A DNA stretch of 40,437 bases from Anaerolineaceae bacterium (lineage in GTDB: Bacteria > Chloroflexota > Anaerolineae > JAAYZQ01), in the NCBI GenBank assembly GCA_012514775.1, contig JAAYZQ010000192.1, positions 1 to 40,437 on the forward strand, read 5' to 3'. Shown piece by piece: positions 8,043 through 16,279 of the stretch (positions are counted from its first letter, which is position 1; each line of letters starts with the position of its first letter). The position numbers and the translations under genes were made by a program. Under the pieces are notes generated by a model. That model did not search any database. It was not told the origin of the DNA and worked only from the letters and a program-made list of their open reading frames with translations.

Positions 8043-8072
8043 TTGACGTATCTGTTACGTTCTATCTAGCAC
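8043..8072 (+). promoter_or_regulatory. Possible promoter of the Tad operon
   Basis: TTGACG (8043-8048) is a good -35 match, but the -10 region at 16-18 bp (TAGCAC at 8067-8072) is poor. It could need another sigma factor. The 7850-8139 gap holds no gene that I can support. Confidence 0.25.
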
Positions 8073-8139
8073 AATCACGACGCGCATAGTCACTGCTGCT
8101 CCACGTCGAAACGCGCGGGACAGTAAGGGTAGAGTTCCC

Positions 8140-8583
8140 ATGAGACAGCTTTTGCGACGCTTGCACAAGTCTGTGGGGCGGTGCGGCCCCACGGAGAAGG
8201 GACAGAGCCTGGTCGAGTTGGCCCTGATGTTGCCCTTTCTCATACTTCTCCTGGCCGTAGTCATCGACGCTGCCCGCCTCTTTGACGCCGCCATTGTCCT
8301 GGTACAGGCGGCGCGGGAAGGCGCGCGGTTCGCTACCATCGAGCCCTCGCCTTCGGTGACGCAGATCCAGGAGCTCGTCGTCCAGGACGTGGTGGGATCG
8401 GGCACGAACATCACCCACATGGCGGATTTTTCGCGATCCGACGTCGATGTCATCCTTGGCTCCACGGCCGTGACTGTCACGGTCTCTTACGATTTTGACC
8501 TCTGGTTCGGCGGCGTCGTTGGACTCCGGACCTTGAATGTGGCCAAGCAGTCGGTCATGCCCATGTATTACCAGGAGCCATAG
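8140..8583 (+). CDS. TadE-like minor pilin
   Basis: 147 residues. After a short basic leader comes the TadE motif EKGQSLVELALMLPFLILLL, a prepilin-type segment with the conserved Glu followed by one hydrophobic helix. The next stretch, AAIVLVQAAREGARFATIEP, is the typical TadE continuation. Such proteins are pseudopilins of the Tad (tight adherence) system, cleaved by a TadV-type peptidase and assembled outside the membrane. An AAGGGTAGAG ribosome-binding site precedes the ATG. It is the first of seven co-directional tad genes, with a 2-nt gap to the next. Confidence 0.87.
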   Translation: MRQLLRRLHKSVGRCGPTEKGQSLVELALMLPFLILLLAVVIDAARLFDAAIVLVQAAREGARFATIEPSPSVTQIQELVVQDVVGSGTNITHMADFSRSDVDVILGSTAVTVTVSYDFDLWFGGVVGLRTLNVAKQSVMPMYYQEP

Positions 8584-8585
8584 CC

Positions 8586-9122
8586 ATGCCCCTGCCACAT
8601 GCTGCCCTCTCACCCGCTCACCGCTCGCCCCGGTGCATTGCAGCCCTGGGCCCTGTTCTGCGTTCACGGTGCACGCTCGGGAGCGCCCGGTCACGATTGA
8701 GTGGCCTGCGCTGGCCAAACGTCGCTGTGGCGACGCCCGGCGCCGAGCCACGAGGACAGACCATCGTCGAGTTTGCCATGGTCGTCAGCTTCTTGTTCCT
8801 GATCCTTTTTGGAATCATTGACTTTTCACGCTTGTTCTTTGCCTATGCGACCATGGCCAATGGCGTGCGAGAGGGAGCACGCTACGCAGTCGTCCACCCG
8901 GACGACAACGTGGGGATCATCGAGCATGCTCAGGCTATGATGGTCCTCATTGGCGACGAGGCAACGGTGACGGTGGACTTCCCGGACAGCGACGCGTACG
9001 GCAACAGCCGCTGCTCTCACTATTGCCGGGTGGTAGTGATGGCCACCTGTGAATTCGACGTCTGGACCCCCATCATCCCGGCCGTCGAGATTGTGGCCCA
9101 GAGCACGATGCATGTGGAGTAG
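8586..9122 (+). CDS. Second TadE-like minor pilin
   Basis: 178 residues. The prepilin-type motif PRGQTIVEFAMVVSFLFLIL lies unusually far in, at about residues 55-75, followed by IDFSRLFFAYATMANGVREG. The first 55 residues are Arg/Pro-rich and may be a long leader. The start at 8586 is supported by GGAG 8 nt upstream, but a later start closer to the motif cannot be excluded. Two cysteines (SRCSHYC) near residues 140-146 could form a disulfide. It forms a tandem pair with the gene before it; TadE-type proteins commonly occur in twos. Confidence 0.85.
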   Translation: MPLPHAALSPAHRSPRCIAALGPVLRSRCTLGSARSRLSGLRWPNVAVATPGAEPRGQTIVEFAMVVSFLFLILFGIIDFSRLFFAYATMANGVREGARYAVVHPDDNVGIIEHAQAMMVLIGDEATVTVDFPDSDAYGNSRCSHYCRVVVMATCEFDVWTPIIPAVEIVAQSTMHVE

Positions 9123-9142
9123 GGGGAGAAGGAGGGAGAGTG

Positions 9143-10216
9143 ATGTACCGAGAGGACGAGGACAGAGGCCAATCGGCAGTACTGGTGGCCATTGCCATGC
9201 TGGTCCTGGTGATCTTTGCTGCCATCTCCGTGGACGTGAGTAGCGCCTACCTGGGCCGCCGGACCGCTCAGAACGCGGCCGATGGCGCGGCGTTGGCCGC
9301 GGCCCGGCAACTAGCATACCAGTACAACGCCAGCGTCTACAACGACAGTGCAATCAAGATGGAGCTCAACGACTTTGCCGAGCGCAACGGCGTCGAGGAC
9401 ACCGGCGGCGTTCTCGCCGATACGGACAACCGTAACGTGGTTGGAATCTATCTCGACGAGCACCAGGATCCCATCTCCGGCGGCATCATTGGCTCGGGCA
9501 GCGTTCCGGTAAATGCCATCGGAGTGGAAGCCACAGTCTTTATCACCACGCCAGCCTTCTTTGGCGGGGTCATGGGACGCAGCGGCTACCCGGTCCAGGC
9601 CCAGGCCGCCGTGCTCCTCGACATTGCCTGTGGTGCGGATTGCATCGTGCCCATCGCCACACACGCTGACACGATTACCACGACCGGGAGTTGTTTCAAC
9701 ATCTTTAACGGCGACGGACCGGGCAATTTCGGCTGGCTGAACTGGTCCGGCCAGGGCATCTACTGCCACCAGGACGACTGCAGTTCCAAGTGCCTGGAAG
9801 AGAACCTGGCGCCGGGCACGTGCCGCAGCGGTTTCATCCGCTTTGGAGAGTGGGTCGCTGGCTCTCCTGGCGACATGAACAGCGGGTTGGTCCGCCAGCA
9901 ATTGAACTACTATATCGATACACCAGAGGAGTTTACCGTTATCGTTTGGGACACGACGCGAGAAGCAGGCGGCTGCAACCAGGAGTACCGCGCGGTGGGC
10001 TTTGCGCGGATGCAGTTGCTGGGCTACCAGCTCGCCCAGGGCGGGGGCAATGCACACGGCCACGATGGTGTGGGCTGTACTCCCATGGGTCTGGAACCAG
10101 GGGAGGATCCCAACGACGGTGTCCGGCTCACTGCCACCTTTCTGGGCTGGGCCGGTGGTGAAGGAGGCAACTGCCGGGCCATTGGCACCCTGCGGGCGCC
10201 CAGCCTCAAAAGGTAG
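9143..10216 (+). CDS. TadG-like pilus assembly protein (Tad_N domain)
   Basis: 357 residues. The N-terminus has the Tad_N pattern: RGQSAVLVAIAMLVLVIFAA (single membrane anchor), then VDVSSAYLGRRTAQNAADGA and ALAAARQLA. The rest is predicted to be outside the membrane and carries at least eight cysteines (CGADC, CHQDDCSSKC, GTCRSG), suggesting disulfide-stabilised folds. No von Willebrand A motif (DxSxS) is evident. TadG proteins are thought to connect the Tad machine to the cell surface. The ATG at 9143 is chosen because GGAGGG lies 6 nt upstream; the in-frame GTG at 9140 is too close. Confidence 0.82.
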   Translation: MYREDEDRGQSAVLVAIAMLVLVIFAAISVDVSSAYLGRRTAQNAADGAALAAARQLAYQYNASVYNDSAIKMELNDFAERNGVEDTGGVLADTDNRNVVGIYLDEHQDPISGGIIGSGSVPVNAIGVEATVFITTPAFFGGVMGRSGYPVQAQAAVLLDIACGADCIVPIATHADTITTTGSCFNIFNGDGPGNFGWLNWSGQGIYCHQDDCSSKCLEENLAPGTCRSGFIRFGEWVAGSPGDMNSGLVRQQLNYYIDTPEEFTVIVWDTTREAGGCNQEYRAVGFARMQLLGYQLAQGGGNAHGHDGVGCTPMGLEPGEDPNDGVRLTATFLGWAGGEGGNCRAIGTLRAPSLKR

Positions 10217-10314
10217 CTCTGCTGTCCCCGTTTTCGGGCAGAAGCCAGTAGGCAGCCGTTGGTGTTGGATTGACGCGGGAGCACGCAAGTACATTGTCCC
10301 AAGGAGGATGGCAC

Positions 10315-11151
10315 ATGAAACGACGGAGTTGGATTTGGTTCTTGATCAGCGTAATTCTGGCCCTTCTGGCGGGGGTGGTTGCCATTGCGGCCTTGCGCTT
10401 TTTTGCCGATAGGGTCGATCCTGAAATCCCGGTCGCCAGTCAAATGGTCGTCGTGGCGAACAGCCCAATCGCGGCCGGCTCGATCATCCGCGTCGACTGG
10501 GTGGCCCTGACAGAGCGGGATCAGATCCCCAGCGGCGCCATCGTGAACCCGGACGACGTCATCGGCCGTAAGGCACTGGCCGACATTGCCGCCAACGAGG
10601 TCATTCGGGTACAGGACGTCGAACAGCAGGCGCAGGGCCCGTCCCGTTCGGATATCCCCGCCGACAAGATCGCCGTGGCCCTGCCGGCCGACGATATCCT
10701 CAGCAAGTGGGGCGCGGTGATGCCTGGCGACCACGTGGACGTCCTCTTTACCCTCGACGTCATCCTCGAAACGGACATGTACCCCGAGGAGGTGCTGCGC
10801 GTGGAGGAGGGCGAGGTCCTCCAGCGCCTGGAGCGGGACCAGAGCCTGGATCACGTCTCGGTGCTCACCCTCCAGAACCTGGAGGTGTTGCAGATTATCG
10901 AAGAGCCAGGGGTGACTCTGCAAGAGGGGCAGCAGGCCCAGGACCAGGCGGCCAGCGTTCCGCAGCGGGCCATGGTCCTGGCCATCAACCCTCAGGACGC
11001 AGTGCTGCTCAAGTACTTGCGTGACACGGAGGGCATCCTTGACGTCGCCTTGCGCTCGCCCGACAACGGCACACTGTTCAATGCCGAACCGGTGAACATC
11101 AACTATCTCGTTCTGCGCTATGGAATCGTCTTGCCCGAACCACTTCAGTGA
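10315..11151 (+). CDS. cpaB: Flp pilus assembly protein CpaB (RcpC), SAF domain
   Basis: 278 residues. An N-terminal membrane anchor (about 4-26) is followed by a SAF domain (about 40-105: VVVANSPIAAGSIIRVDWVA, VIGRKALADIAANEVI), then the RcpC/CpaB region with AVALPADDILSKWGAVMPGD. CpaB is a periplasmic part of Tad systems, in proteobacteria linked to the secretin. No secretin gene is present here, as expected for an organism without a classical outer membrane. AAGGAGG lies 7 nt before the ATG at 10315. Its stop overlaps a potential GTG start of the next gene. Confidence 0.87.
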   Translation: MKRRSWIWFLISVILALLAGVVAIAALRFFADRVDPEIPVASQMVVVANSPIAAGSIIRVDWVALTERDQIPSGAIVNPDDVIGRKALADIAANEVIRVQDVEQQAQGPSRSDIPADKIAVALPADDILSKWGAVMPGDHVDVLFTLDVILETDMYPEEVLRVEEGEVLQRLERDQSLDHVSVLTLQNLEVLQIIEEPGVTLQEGQQAQDQAASVPQRAMVLAINPQDAVLLKYLRDTEGILDVALRSPDNGTLFNAEPVNINYLVLRYGIVLPEPLQ

Positions 11152-11162
11152 GAGCCTTTGCC

Positions 11163-12452
11163 ATGGATTCTGATCAGCGATCTTTGCCCCTGTCCCTGAC
11201 TCGCGTCCTCATCGTTCCCGGCCGAGATCCGGTTGGCGACTGGATGGCCAGCGTCGTGAGCGCCCAGCAGGACATGATCCTGGCCGGGATTGTGCGCGAT
11301 CTGGGCCAGGTCGAGGGGGCCGTCGAAAAGCTCGCTCCCGACATCCTGCTGCTGGATATGGCCAGCGGCGTCCTGGAGCAGGTCGACCTGCTCCGCCGCC
11401 TGTCGGCACCCAGGGCGGGTCTGGCAGTCATCGTCGTGGCCATGCTCGGTGAGGTCGAGATCGTGCAGCAGGCCATGTTACAGGGCGCCCACGGGTTTCT
11501 GCTGAAGCCCTTTACCGAGCCGGAGCTGGTCAAGAGCGTGCGCCAGGCGCACGAGCTGCTGCTCCAGCGCCGGGCCGAGCTGTCGAGTATGGCCCGGCTC
11601 TACCCGGGGTCTGCCGCGGCGCCGGCCCGCGGGGAGGTGATCGTCGTCTTTGGCCCCAAGGGAGGGGTGGGCACGACCACCATTGCCGTGAACCTGGCCG
11701 TGGCCCTGCACAAGGAAACCGACAAGCGCGTCGTCCTGGTCGATGCCGACCTTGGCTTCGGCGACGTCGACACCGCTTTGAACATGGTTTCGGCCGCCTC
11801 CGTGGCCCAGGTTCTTTCCAGGCTGGCACTCATGGACGACTCGGTCCTGGAACAAAGCGTGGTTCCCCACCACAGCGGGATCCAGGTTTTGCCCGCGTCG
11901 CCGGAGCTGGGCGGGAGCGATGGACTTCAGCCCGAGGAGTTCAGGCAGCTCCTGTCGCGCCTCGCGGGCCTGGGCGAGGGATACGTGGTGGTCGACACCT
12001 GGGCGACGGTGGACGATTCCACGCTGGCCATCCTCGATTCTTGCCAGCACCTCGTCCTGGTGACGACCCCCCAGGTGATGGCCTTGCGCGACACGCGCCG
12101 CTTTCTCGACGCCATGCGGCTGCTAAACTATGACCTGGACCGCATGCTCCTGGTTCTGAATCAGTGCTATCACCGCGTTGACGTCAAGATGCAGGACGTG
12201 GAGCGCGCCCTGGGGCTTCCCGTGGCACAGATCGTAGAATACGCACCGGGTCCGGTGACCTCGTCCCTCAACCGGGGCGTGCCCCTGGTCACCGAGTATC
12301 GCAGCAGTCTGGCCGCGCAGAATATCGTGCGCCTCGCCGGGCTGCTGGCCCAGAGGAGCGCCCAGGAGGGATTGGGAGCAGGGGAGCAGCTTGCTACGTC
12401 CTCTAACGGCTCGAAAGGGCGCGGGCTCCGGGCGCGCAAGAAGGCCGGTTAA
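11163..12452 (+). CDS. tadZ: TadZ/CpaE-like ATPase with degenerate receiver domain
   Basis: 429 residues. Residues 13-130 form a response-regulator-like fold: phosphoacceptor-position Asp in LLLDMAS (about 65) and Lys in GFLLKPFTEP (about 115). The N-terminal acidic pair is missing (VLIVPGRDP), so normal phosphorylation is doubtful. Residues 158-400 are a MinD/ParA-type ATPase with deviant Walker A (GPKGGVGTTTIAVNLAVAL) and LVDADLGFGDVD. TadZ/CpaE places the Tad machine in the cell and is not its motor. The start may be GTG 11148, overlapping cpaB, or ATG 11163; the latter has GAGAG 8 nt upstream. The next gene, 24 bp on, is tadB; the expected cpaF is absent. Confidence 0.87.
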   Translation: MDSDQRSLPLSLTRVLIVPGRDPVGDWMASVVSAQQDMILAGIVRDLGQVEGAVEKLAPDILLLDMASGVLEQVDLLRRLSAPRAGLAVIVVAMLGEVEIVQQAMLQGAHGFLLKPFTEPELVKSVRQAHELLLQRRAELSSMARLYPGSAAAPARGEVIVVFGPKGGVGTTTIAVNLAVALHKETDKRVVLVDADLGFGDVDTALNMVSAASVAQVLSRLALMDDSVLEQSVVPHHSGIQVLPASPELGGSDGLQPEEFRQLLSRLAGLGEGYVVVDTWATVDDSTLAILDSCQHLVLVTTPQVMALRDTRRFLDAMRLLNYDLDRMLLVLNQCYHRVDVKMQDVERALGLPVAQIVEYAPGPVTSSLNRGVPLVTEYRSSLAAQNIVRLAGLLAQRSAQEGLGAGEQLATSSNGSKGRGLRARKKAG

Positions 12453-12476
12453 CCCTGTACGGAAAGGAACGAGATC

Positions 12477-13424
12477 ATGTGGTTTTTTCTGGTTGGCATC
12501 CTGGTTGCCCTTGCCGCGGGCGTGCTGTTGTATGGCCTGGGGCATGCACTACAGCCAGAGGACTCGGTGGAAGAACGCCTGGAGGCCTGGATGACAGCCG
12601 ACGTAGCCGGCGAGGCGGCCGGAGGTGAACACTCGTCCGGGTTGCTCGCGGGCGTTGACCGGCGTGTGGCCAGGCGGGGTTTTGCGGCGGTCATTCGCCA
12701 GGATCTGGCCCGGGCGGCTCTGTCGCTGACGGTGACCGAGTGGTTGTTGCTCCGCGTGGGGCTCGTCGTCGTCGCGTTTCTCCTGGGATTCGCCCTCCAG
12801 CGCAATCTCATCCTGGCCCTGTTCCTGGCGGCCATTGCCTACGCGGCGCCCATCACCTACCTTCGGGTGCGGCAGGGCCGGCGGCTGCGCGCCTTTAACG
12901 CCCAGTTGCCCGACGTCCTGGACCAGATGGTCGGCTCGCTGCGCGTCGGCTACGGCCTGTCGCAGTCGGTGGAGTGGGTGGGGCGGCAGATGCCGGACCC
13001 CGCCGGGGACGAGTTCAACCGTGTCGTTCGAGAGATGCAGCTCGGTTGGAGCCTGCCCGAGGCGCTGGAGAGCATGGTACGCCGCATCATGAGCGACGAC
13101 CTGGCCCTCATTGTCACGGCCATCGACATCCACTATGAGACGGGCGGGCGCCTGGCCGATATCCTCGAGACGGTGTCGCACACCATCCGCGAGCGGATAC
13201 GCGTTCAGCGTGAGATCAATACCCTGACCTCCCAGCAACGATATTCGGGCTACGTGCTGATGGTCATGCCCATTGCCCTGGCTGTGGTGCTGATGCTCCT
13301 CAGCCCGGAGTACGAGAGCCAGCTCTTTGCGCCAGGACCAACCCTGTGCATCCCCATCGGTGCGGGCCTGATGATGATCCTGGGCTTTCTCATCATGCGC
13401 CGCATCGTCGAGATCGACATTTAG
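12477..13424 (+). CDS. tadB: Tad inner-membrane platform protein TadB
   Basis: 315 residues. One N-terminal hydrophobic segment, a middle pair of helices (about 80-125), then a type II secretion F domain (about 140-270). The domain has FNAQLPDVLDQMVGSLRVGY, FNRVVREMQLGWSLPEALE and IDIHYETGGRLADILETV, and two terminal helices follow. This is the usual TadB build. TadB and TadC form the membrane platform that couples to the TadA ATPase. AGGA lies 8 nt from the start. It directly follows tadZ. Confidence 0.88.
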   Translation: MWFFLVGILVALAAGVLLYGLGHALQPEDSVEERLEAWMTADVAGEAAGGEHSSGLLAGVDRRVARRGFAAVIRQDLARAALSLTVTEWLLLRVGLVVVAFLLGFALQRNLILALFLAAIAYAAPITYLRVRQGRRLRAFNAQLPDVLDQMVGSLRVGYGLSQSVEWVGRQMPDPAGDEFNRVVREMQLGWSLPEALESMVRRIMSDDLALIVTAIDIHYETGGRLADILETVSHTIRERIRVQREINTLTSQQRYSGYVLMVMPIALAVVLMLLSPEYESQLFAPGPTLCIPIGAGLMMILGFLIMRRIVEIDI

Positions 13425-13450
13425 GCAGCCGGTGGAGGGAGACGAGGAGA

Positions 13451-14386
13451 ATGCTCACTGGGACACTCAGTCTTTTGTTTGGCCTGGCAGTCGGCGGTGC
13501 GGTCCTGGCTCTGCTCCTTGGCCTGCGTGGGCGCGGCGAGGTGCAGGCTGTTGAACAGGAGCGGATCCACGCCCTCGGTGCCGCCTTTACCCTGGAGGAG
13601 GTCGAGCTCAGCCGCCCGCTGCAAGAGCGGCTGCTCAAGCCCATCTTTTCCTCGGTGCTGGCTTTTCTGGCCCGGCTTTCACCCCGGGCCAACCTTCAGG
13701 ATCTGCACCACAGGCTGGATCTGGCCGGGCGGCCCAACAACTGGTCGGCGGTAGACCTGGTTGGGATACGCGTGTTGGCCGGCCTTCTTATGGGCGTCAT
13801 GGCCATGGTCCTGTTGTTGTTGAGCGACCTGCCCCTGGTGCGCCGGATCTTGTTGTCGGTGGTCTGCGGGCTGCTCGGGTATTATTTGCCGCTGCTGTGG
13901 CTGAACAGCCGCGTGCGCAGGCGGCAGTGGGCCCTGGTAAAGGCCCTGCCCGATGGCCTGGACATGCTCAACGTCTGTGTCAGTGCGGGCCTGGGCTTTG
14001 ACGCGGCCCTGAGCCGCGTCGGCGAGCACTGGGACACTCCCCTGGCCGACGAATTCAACCGCGTGGTGACCGAGATCCGCCTGGGCAAGGTGCGCAGGGA
14101 GGCGCTCCAGGCGCTGGCCGCCCGCACGGAGGTGAGCGAGATCGAGAACTTTGTGGCCACCATCGTTCAGGCTGACCAACTGGGGGTCAGCATTGCCAAG
14201 GTTCTGCGCACCCAGGCAGAGCAGATGCGCACGCTGCGACGCCAGCGCGCCGAGGAGATGGCGCGCCAGGCGACCATCAAGCTTCTCTTTCCGCTGGTGT
14301 TCTTGATCTTTCCGGCCATGCTCGCCGTTCTGCTTGGCCCGGCTGTGCCCCAGGTCCTGAACACCTTTGGCAGGCTGGGCAGGTGA
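13451..14386 (+). CDS. tadC: Tad inner-membrane platform protein TadC
   Basis: 311 residues. N-terminal helix, then LHHRLDLAGRPNNWSAVDLV, a central hydrophobic pair (about 105-155), a type II secretion F domain (about 170-290: ALPDGLDMLNVCVSAGLGFD, FNRVVTEIRLGKVRREAL, IVQADQLGVSIAKVLRTQ) and a last helix. The order matches TadC. The ATG at 13451 follows GAGGAG. A further upstream reading to 13346 overlaps tadB and is rejected. The gene ends 25 bp before the following TPR-like gene. Confidence 0.88.
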   Translation: MLTGTLSLLFGLAVGGAVLALLLGLRGRGEVQAVEQERIHALGAAFTLEEVELSRPLQERLLKPIFSSVLAFLARLSPRANLQDLHHRLDLAGRPNNWSAVDLVGIRVLAGLLMGVMAMVLLLLSDLPLVRRILLSVVCGLLGYYLPLLWLNSRVRRRQWALVKALPDGLDMLNVCVSAGLGFDAALSRVGEHWDTPLADEFNRVVTEIRLGKVRREALQALAARTEVSEIENFVATIVQADQLGVSIAKVLRTQAEQMRTLRRQRAEEMARQATIKLLFPLVFLIFPAMLAVLLGPAVPQVLNTFGRLGR

Positions 14387-14411
14387 TGGGCACCGGGAGC
14401 AGAGCAACGTT

Positions 14412-16109
14412 ATGGACGAAGCGGCGTGGACAACAGGGAGCCTACCAGGCTCCAGTGCGTGGGGTGCGCAGGTGATGGGCCAGGAGGAGAGTTCCGCCTG
14501 GGCCAGGCTGTTGGCGAGTGGTGAGGAGCAGAATCTGGAGCAAGAAACGGGCGCGGACCTGTCGCAGGAGGCGTCGGGCATGGATTGGGTGCCGGACCCG
14601 CAGGGTGAGGCGGATGCCGGCCTGGAGGACGGCAGCGGCGCGGCCTTTGAAGCGGGCGAGGTCGGCCTGGCCGGCGATGGGGAGCTGCCGGTCGAGGACG
14701 AGGTGGCGGAAGGGAGCGACGAGCCCGCCGCGTCCGCTGGGGACAGCTCGCCCGATCGCGTACCGTTCTTCGAGCATGAGCTCTATGTCGAGGCCATGCA
14801 CGCACTGGCCTTTGACCAGGGGGACGTCGCCGTCTCGAATCTGAGGGAGCTGGCCGAGTTTTATCCCGACGAGCCGGCCATCAGCGACCTGTTGGTGCGA
14901 ATGGAGCTCAAATCGGCCGTGGCCCAGGAGCGAGAGCTGCCCGCCAATCGCAGGCAGGCAGCCCCGGCCCTCCAGAACGCACTGACGCTCTTGCTCCTGG
15001 TGACCCTGGGCCTGGTAGGCCTGGCGGGTTTTTACCTGGCCTTTCAGAGGTTTGTGATTCCCATCGCCGAGACCAACCGGGAGGCCCTGGAAATCCAGGT
15101 CCTCGAGGCCGAGATCGCGCGCCGTTGGGATGCCCGTGACTGGAACGGTGCCATACAAACGCTCCAGGAGCTTGAGCGCAGGCAGCCGGGCAGTGAGCAA
15201 GTTGCGGAAAAGCTGGCCTACGCCGAGCGGCAGAAACAGCTCGGCGACTGGTATGCGGATGCCGTGGCGGCGGAAAATGCCGGTGACGTCGAGGGCGCCC
15301 TGGTCCTCTTGCAACAGATCGCCGGCCAGGAGCCGGGCTATCAAGACGTGGAGCAGCGCCTCCAGAAGGTGCAGACCCTGCAAGCGCTGGGCAGGGACTG
15401 GCTGGAAGCGGAAGCTCGGGTCCAGGCGGAGGACTGGCAAGGTGCCACGGCCCTTCTCCTCGAAATCCGGCGCCTCGACCCCGATTATCGGCGAGATCAG
15501 GTGACGGAGAGGCTTTTCCAGATCTATGAGCGGCTGGCCCGGCAGAGCCTCAACCAGGCGAACGGCGACCCCGAGGGCCTGCGCCAGGCCCTCGTCTTCC
15601 TGAATGGCGCCCTGGCCGAGCGGCCCACCAACCAGGATCTCGGCCGGGAGCGCACGCTGGCGCTGCGCTACATCAGGGGTTCCGATGCCCAGGCGCGGGG
15701 TGACTGGTTGGTGGCCGCGGAGCAGTGGGAGGCGATCCATAAAGAGCAGCCGGGCTACCAGGGTGTCGCGCTGGAGGCCAGGCTGAAGGAAGCATACCCC
15801 AGGGCAGCGCGCCAGGCCATAGCCGAGGCCGGTGGCTCCGTGGAGCGGCTGAAGCAGGCGGTCGCCTATCTCGATCGCGCCCTGGCCGACTCGCCCGAGG
15901 ACGACGGCCTGCGGCAGGATCGAGAGCTGGTGGCGGCCTATCTGGACGGTGCCGAAGCGTTCGGCGCCGGCTTTTGGGACCAGGCCATCAGGCATTGGGG
16001 ACCACTTTACGCGGCACAGCCGGGCTACCAGAATGGCGCGCTGGAAAGGAATCTGAGAACGGCTTGCGGAGCGAGCACCGAACCCGACCCCACGCTCTGT
16101 CATCCTTAG
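14412..16109 (+). CDS. TPR-like repeat protein with one membrane segment
   Basis: 565 residues. The acidic, low-complexity N-terminus (1-115) precedes a helical hairpin (about 118-165: FFEHELYVEAMHALAFDQGD). A single membrane segment lies at about 190-212. The remaining 350 residues are degenerate TPR-like repeats with a recurring RDWNGAIQTLQELERRQPGS / EDWQGATALLLEIRRLDPDY pattern and an EQPGYQ(D/G/N) signature in four units. I do not recognise a named family. Position directly after tadC suggests an assembly or scaffold role for the Tad machine (inference). The start is weakly supported (AGAG 7 nt before ATG 14412); an upstream TTG at 14367 is in frame. Confidence 0.78.
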   Translation: MDEAAWTTGSLPGSSAWGAQVMGQEESSAWARLLASGEEQNLEQETGADLSQEASGMDWVPDPQGEADAGLEDGSGAAFEAGEVGLAGDGELPVEDEVAEGSDEPAASAGDSSPDRVPFFEHELYVEAMHALAFDQGDVAVSNLRELAEFYPDEPAISDLLVRMELKSAVAQERELPANRRQAAPALQNALTLLLLVTLGLVGLAGFYLAFQRFVIPIAETNREALEIQVLEAEIARRWDARDWNGAIQTLQELERRQPGSEQVAEKLAYAERQKQLGDWYADAVAAENAGDVEGALVLLQQIAGQEPGYQDVEQRLQKVQTLQALGRDWLEAEARVQAEDWQGATALLLEIRRLDPDYRRDQVTERLFQIYERLARQSLNQANGDPEGLRQALVFLNGALAERPTNQDLGRERTLALRYIRGSDAQARGDWLVAAEQWEAIHKEQPGYQGVALEARLKEAYPRAARQAIAEAGGSVERLKQAVAYLDRALADSPEDDGLRQDRELVAAYLDGAEAFGAGFWDQAIRHWGPLYAAQPGYQNGALERNLRTACGASTEPDPTLCHP

Positions 16110-16128
16110 CAAGGGGTCGGGGAGGCTG

Positions 16129-16207
16129 TTCGTAGCGCCCCGGTGCACCGGCTGCGCTGCTCTGGCGCAGGCGGCCGCTACGGAACTCGGGATCCCCCCG
16201 GGATCCC
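16129..16207. other. Nested inverted repeats between two genes
   Basis: TTCGTAGCG (16129-16137) can pair with CGCTACGGAA (about 16177-16186, one bulged C). It encloses a perfect 12-bp palindrome CCGGTGCACCGG (16140-16151). A second element, GGGATCC, four C, GGGATCCC, follows at 16189-16207. It may be a terminator after the TPR-like gene or a structured leader of the next gene. Confidence 0.4.
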
Positions 16208-16279
16208 TCCTTGATCACGCGCTGAAACCAGTTGTCGCCGGACCCACCGGTACCTGCCAATCATGACCTGGAGGGAACC

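Noticed and set aside
10217..10241. Terminator hairpin between tadG and cpaB
   Set aside because: Only a 4-bp CCCG/CGGG core with bulges; too weak to separate the operon.
14442..16148. 568-codon open frame on the minus strand
   Set aside because: Antisense shadow of the TPR-like gene; no recognisable domain or ribosome-binding site.
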